64,000 nucleotides of DNA. It comes from Sphingobium xanthum (lineage in GTDB: Bacteria > Pseudomonadota > Alphaproteobacteria > Sphingomonadales > Sphingomonadaceae). Where the stretch lies: positions 1 to 64,000 of the forward strand of contig NZ_JAHKKS010000007.1 in NCBI RefSeq assembly GCF_019737615.1. Direction: 5' to 3'. The notes beneath the pieces were generated by a model that worked only from the letters and a program-made list of their open reading frames with translations, was not told where the DNA came from and ran no database searches. The translations under genes and the position numbers were made by a program. Shown here piece after piece: positions 60,853 through 64,000 of this stretch; positions within the stretch are counted from its first letter, which is position 1; each line of letters opens with the position of its first letter.

Positions 60853-61761
60853 TCACTCGATGCGCTTGACGAGTGTCGTGTCGATGCCGCGCTGGGCCAG
60901 CAGCGCCTGAACGCTCGACGCACCGGCGAGATGCCCGGCGCCGACGGCCATGAACACCGTGCCCGGCTTCTCCATGCGTGCCGTGATCCAGTCGGCCCAG
61001 CGGGCATTGCGATCGGTGAGCAGCCGCTGCTCGAGCTCGGGATTGACCTCGAGCGTGTCGTTCATCAGCGCGGCGAGCTTTTCGGGCTCGCCGGCCGACC
61101 AGGCGGCGATCATGTTGCCGATCGTGTCGCCCAGCTGAGGCAGCTCGTTGAGCGTCTCGTCGAGCATCTGGATCTGCAGCGGGTCGGGCAGGCTCTCGAA
61201 GAAGCCGATCTGCTGGTCCGATGTTTCGAGGCCGATCAGAGTCTTGCCGGCTTCCTTGGCCATGAGCTTGATCCTGTGATCGGCGCCGCTGGCCGGGTCA
61301 TAGCCGTGATTGCGCAGCGGCAGGACGGAGAGGGTGATCGCCGCGAACCAGGGCTTCACCCGCTCGAACAGGATCGGCGCGAGGCCATGGGATTCGAGCG
61401 CGGCCAGATATCTGGCGCGGGATGCCTCGGGCAGGCGGCTCGTGATCGTCGGGCCGTCAATGTCGAGCGCGCGCTGCATGAGCTTGCCCTGCGTGCCAGT
61501 CTCCTCCTCGGCGACTTCCAGCACGACGTCCTGCGACTTGTCGAAGGCCTTGCGGACATTCCCTTCGAACCACTGAATTTCCGGTTTGAGGAGATGGACG
61601 GTGCCGAACAGATAGATGGTGGTGTCGTGATCCTTCGCGATCCACAATGCCGGATGCGCATGCACTATGTGCTGAGCGGCCACCTCCGGCTCTTTCGCGG
61701 ACGCGGCGAACGCGGGCACAAAGGCGAGGGCGCAACCCAGGATCAGTGATTTCCAGCGCAT
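60853..61761 (-). CDS. TraB/GumN-family protein, secreted
   Basis: 302 aa from the ATG at 61761; a longer frame to 61980 would overlap the glyQ promoter. The signal peptide is MRWKSLILGCALAFVPAFAA with cleavage near ASA-KE. Fold motifs: IYLFGTVHLLKPEIQWFEGN (GTxH), VVLEVAEEE, and the C-terminal GTVFMAVGAGHLAGASSVQA. Unlike its neighbour it has a cleavable signal, so one protein is periplasmic and the other membrane-anchored. Function unknown beyond the family's putative peptidase activity. Confidence 0.85.
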   Translation of the reverse strand: MRWKSLILGCALAFVPAFAASAKEPEVAAQHIVHAHPALWIAKDHDTTIYLFGTVHLLKPEIQWFEGNVRKAFDKSQDVVLEVAEEETGTQGKLMQRALDIDGPTITSRLPEASRARYLAALESHGLAPILFERVKPWFAAITLSVLPLRNHGYDPASGADHRIKLMAKEAGKTLIGLETSDQQIGFFESLPDPLQIQMLDETLNELPQLGDTIGNMIAAWSAGEPEKLAALMNDTLEVNPELEQRLLTDRNARWADWITARMEKPGTVFMAVGAGHLAGASSVQALLAQRGIDTTLVKRIE

Positions 61762-61941
61762 ATTGTCCCTACTCTCTGACGGGCGTGCATCGCGGAACTG
61801 CTCTGGCGACGCAAGTCTTGACCTCGGCTTAACTTCGCTGACCGCAGCTTCGCTTGACCCCGCATCCCCCATGCGCCAAAGCGCGCCGGTTCGCAGGCCG
61901 GACTTTCCGGCGGAAATGCTTAGACGCGAAATGGTTGGGGC

Positions 61942-62835
61942 ATGCAGAGTACAGCATCGGCGCCGCTGAGTTTTCAGCAATTGATCCTAACATTGCATGA
62001 CTATTGGGCCGCGCAGGGTTGCGTGATCCTGCAGCCGTTCGACATGCGCGTGGGCGCCGGCACCTTCCATCCCGCCACGACCTTGCGCAGCCTCGGGCCC
62101 GATCCGTGGAATTGCGCCTATGTCCAGCCTTCGCGCCGCCCGACGGACGGCCGCTATGGCGAGAATCCCAACCGGCTCCAGCACTATTACCAGTATCAGG
62201 TGATCATGAAGCCGAGCCCGCCGGATCTGCAGGAACTGTATCTCGGCTCGCTGGCGGCGATCGGCATCGATCCGCTGCTGCACGACATCCGCTTCGTCGA
62301 GGATGACTGGGAAAGTCCGACCTTGGGCGCCTGGGGGCTGGGCTGGGAAGTCTGGTGCGACGGCATGGAAGTGACGCAGTTCACCTATTTCCAGCAGATG
62401 GGCGGCTTCGACTGCAAGCCGGTCGCGGGCGAGCTGACTTACGGGCTCGAGCGCCTCGCCATGTATATTCAGGGCGTCGACAGCGTGTATGATCTCGTCT
62501 TCAACGAGGCGGTCGGCAATCGCCCGGCGGTGACCTATGGCGACGTGTTCCTCGCCAACGAGCAGCAGATGTCCAAGTGGAACTTCGAGGTGGCCGACAC
62601 CGAGAAGCTGTTCCGCTGGTTCAAGGATTGCGAGGCCGAGTGCCAGGCCAGCATCGCCGCGAACGTGCCGCTCGCCGCCTATGAGCAGGCGATCGAGGCC
62701 AGCCATGTGTTCAACCTGCTCCAGGCGCGGGGCGTCATCAGCGTGCAGGAGCGCGCGAGCTACATCGGCCGCGTGCGCGACATGGCGAAGGGCAGCTGCG
62801 AAGCCTGGATGAAGCATAACGGGTGGGCGGAATGA
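61942..62835 (+). CDS. glyQ: Glycyl-tRNA synthetase alpha subunit
   Basis: 297 aa. [20 protein letters not shown], then [20 protein letters not shown] and [20 protein letters not shown] are invariant in the alpha2beta2 enzyme. [20 protein letters not shown] and [20 protein letters not shown] follow. Catalytic core subunit; overlaps glyS by 4 bp (ATGA). Confidence 0.97.
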   Translation: MQSTASAPLSFQQLILTLHDYWAAQGCVILQPFDMRVGAGTFHPATTLRSLGPDPWNCAYVQPSRRPTDGRYGENPNRLQHYYQYQVIMKPSPPDLQELYLGSLAAIGIDPLLHDIRFVEDDWESPTLGAWGLGWEVWCDGMEVTQFTYFQQMGGFDCKPVAGELTYGLERLAMYIQGVDSVYDLVFNEAVGNRPAVTYGDVFLANEQQMSKWNFEVADTEKLFRWFKDCEAECQASIAANVPLAAYEQAIEASHVFNLLQARGVISVQERASYIGRVRDMAKGSCEAWMKHNGWAE

Positions 62836-64000
62836 GCGCCGATTTCCTTCTCGAACTGCGCTGTGAGGAAATCCCGGCGCGCATGCAGGCCAAGGCCAGC
62901 GAGGATCTCGCGCGGCTGTTCACGGAGAAGCTCGCCGAGGCCGGCGTCCAGGCGGAGAAGCTCACCAGCTATGTGACGCCAAGGCGGCTTGCGCTGATCG
63001 CGCACGGTCTGCCGCTGGCGACCGAAGCCGTGAGCGAGGAGTTCAAAGGCCCGCGCACCTCCGCGCCGGAGCAGGCGCTCGAGGGCTTCCTGCGCAAGAC
63101 GGGCCTGACCAAGGATCAGCTTGAGGATCGTGACGGCGTATGGTTCGCCGTGGTCGAGAAGCCGGGCCGTGCGACTGCGCAGGTGCTGGCCGATGCCATT
63201 CCGGCGATCGTGCGCGCTTTCCCCTGGCCCAAGTCGATGCGCTGGGGCGAAGCCAGCCTTTCGACCGAGAGCCTGCGCTGGGTGCGTCCGTTGCAGGGCA
63301 TCGTGGCGCTGCTGGGCGAGGATGTCGTGCCGTTCGCGATCGAGGGCATCGATGCCGACCGCATCACGGCGGGGCACCGCTTCCATTTCGAAGGGCGGAT
63401 CGCGATCCAGAGCGCGGCGAGCTATGCCGATCAGCTTCGCTCGGCGCATGTCATCGTCGATCAGGAAGAGCGCAAGCGGCTTATCGAGGAGCGGGCCAAT
63501 GCGCTCGCGGCCGATGCCGGGCTGGCGCTGATCCCCGACGCCGGGCTGGTCGCGGAGAATGCCGGGCTGACCGAATGGCCGGTGCCCTTGTTGGGTCGGT
63601 TTGATCCGGCGTTTCTTGAGGTGCCGCCTGAAGTTATCCAGCTTACGCTGCGGATAAACCAGAAATATTTCGTTCTGCGCGACAAGACCGGCGCGCTCGC
63701 CAACGCCTTCATCTGCACGGCGAATATCGAGGCTATCGACGGCGGCAAGGCCATCGTCGAGGGCAATGGCAAGGTGCTGGCCGCCCGCCTCTCCGATGCC
63801 CGCTTCTTCTGGGAGCAGGACAAGAAGACGAAGCTCGAGGATCACGCGAAGAAGCTGGAGCGGATCACGTTCCACGAGAAGCTGGGCAAGGTGACCGATA
63901 AGGTCGAGCGTGTCGCGAAGCTTGCGCGCTGGCTGGTGGAAGAGGGCATCGTAAAATCCTCCCCGGAACGGGGAGGGGGACCGGCCGCGGCAGCGGACGG
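62832..64000 (+). CDS. glyS: Glycyl-tRNA synthetase beta subunit (3' end outside the window)
   Basis: The ATG at 62832 opens [20 protein letters not shown] and the frame stays open for 389 codons to the window edge. [27 protein letters not shown] and [20 protein letters not shown] are typical of the start of the beta subunit. About 13 codons from the edge the family sequence ([11 protein letters not shown]) is followed by [15 protein letters not shown]. That matches a GC-rich palindromic repeat read in frame, starting at about 63953 with a perfect 8-bp stem at 63958-63965 and 63969-63976. The insertion adds residues without breaking the frame so far; its end is not visible. Confidence 0.92.
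   Translation, partial: MSADFLLELRCEEIPARMQAKASEDLARLFTEKLAEAGVQAEKLTSYVTPRRLALIAHGLPLATEAVSEEFKGPRTSAPEQALEGFLRKTGLTKDQLEDRDGVWFAVVEKPGRATAQVLADAIPAIVRAFPWPKSMRWGEASLSTESLRWVRPLQGIVALLGEDVVPFAIEGIDADRITAGHRFHFEGRIAIQSAASYADQLRSAHVIVDQEERKRLIEERANALAADAGLALIPDAGLVAENAGLTEWPVPLLGRFDPAFLEVPPEVIQLTLRINQKYFVLRDKTGALANAFICTANIEAIDGGKAIVEGNGKVLAARLSDARFFWEQDKKTKLEDHAKKLERITFHEKLGKVTDKVERVAKLARWLVEEGIVKSSPERGGGPAAAAD
63953..64000. repeat. Palindromic repeat inside glyS (runs off the window)
   Basis: CCTCCCCG (63958-63965) and CGGGGAGG (63969-63976) are perfect arms around GAA, followed by GGGACCGGCCGCGG. This is like dispersed intergenic repeats of sphingomonads but lies in a coding frame. Confidence 0.65.

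Overview
The window is chromosomal DNA of an alphaproteobacterium, most likely of the order Sphingomonadales. Evidence: a PEPxxWA-type C-terminal sorting signal (PEPASWAMMILGLG, gene at 39508), a C4-type 5-aminolevulinate synthase, the mltB-rlpA-dac-tmk-holB-metG-tatD gene order, GC-rich coding sequence with frequent GTG/TTG starts, and short palindromic intergenic repeats of the kind common in sphingomonads. There are three tRNA genes (Asn-GTT, Ser-TGA, Lys-CTT, all minus strand), no rRNA operon and no CRISPR array.

Region by region. 1-1000 is a scarred junction: the 3' end of an IS256-family transposase, two remnants that look plasmid- or ICE-derived, and a chimeric methyltransferase ORF. 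1000-3100 is a small redox locus (thioredoxin-reductase-like flavoprotein plus an ABM-fold monooxygenase) opposite a TetR regulator, with a near-perfect palindrome between them. 3200-13150 is housekeeping: tRNA-Asn, NAD kinase, moaA, a GGDEF/EAL protein, hemA (ALAS), murI, folD and tRNA-Ser. 13300-21650 is an envelope and replication run: lytic transglycosylase, RlpA-like lipoprotein, D,D-carboxypeptidase, tmk, holB, metG, tatD and an MBL hydrolase.

21960-36190 is the main accessory block: about 13 co-directional genes, several with 4-bp ATGA/TTGA overlaps. They encode a GMC oxidoreductase, two MBL-fold hydrolases, a CYP199-like cytochrome P450, a 3-hydroxyisobutyrate-dehydrogenase-like enzyme, two beta-lactamase-fold hydrolases, a carboxymuconolactone-decarboxylase-family protein, two NTF2/SnoaL-fold proteins, two SDRs, a CrtI-like flavoprotein and a 68-aa protein. 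A convergent AraC regulator closes the block. It reads as an oxidative catabolic pathway with an unknown substrate; a methoxylated or lignin-type aromatic is a reasonable guess, not a conclusion. It is the best candidate here for an undescribed pathway.

36300-40300 holds an ECF-type sigma factor overlapping a transmembrane Ser/Thr kinase, divergent from a secreted PEP-CTERM protein that resembles the thrombospondin C-terminal domain. 40400-48300 is tRNA-Lys, the elongasome operon mreB-mreC-mreD-mrdA-rodA, and mutL. 48600-54760 has a MaoC dehydratase, PhoD and PhoX phosphatases, ychF and a second RlpA. 54760-57570 is an island-like stretch with one unrecognised 566-aa polytopic membrane protein, long non-coding flanks, strong hairpins and a perfect inverted repeat at the promoter. 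57570-64000 returns to housekeeping: pth, rplY, a PAS-REC protein, two tandem TraB/GumN proteins, glyQ, and glyS, which runs off the window and appears to carry an in-frame palindromic repeat at the edge.
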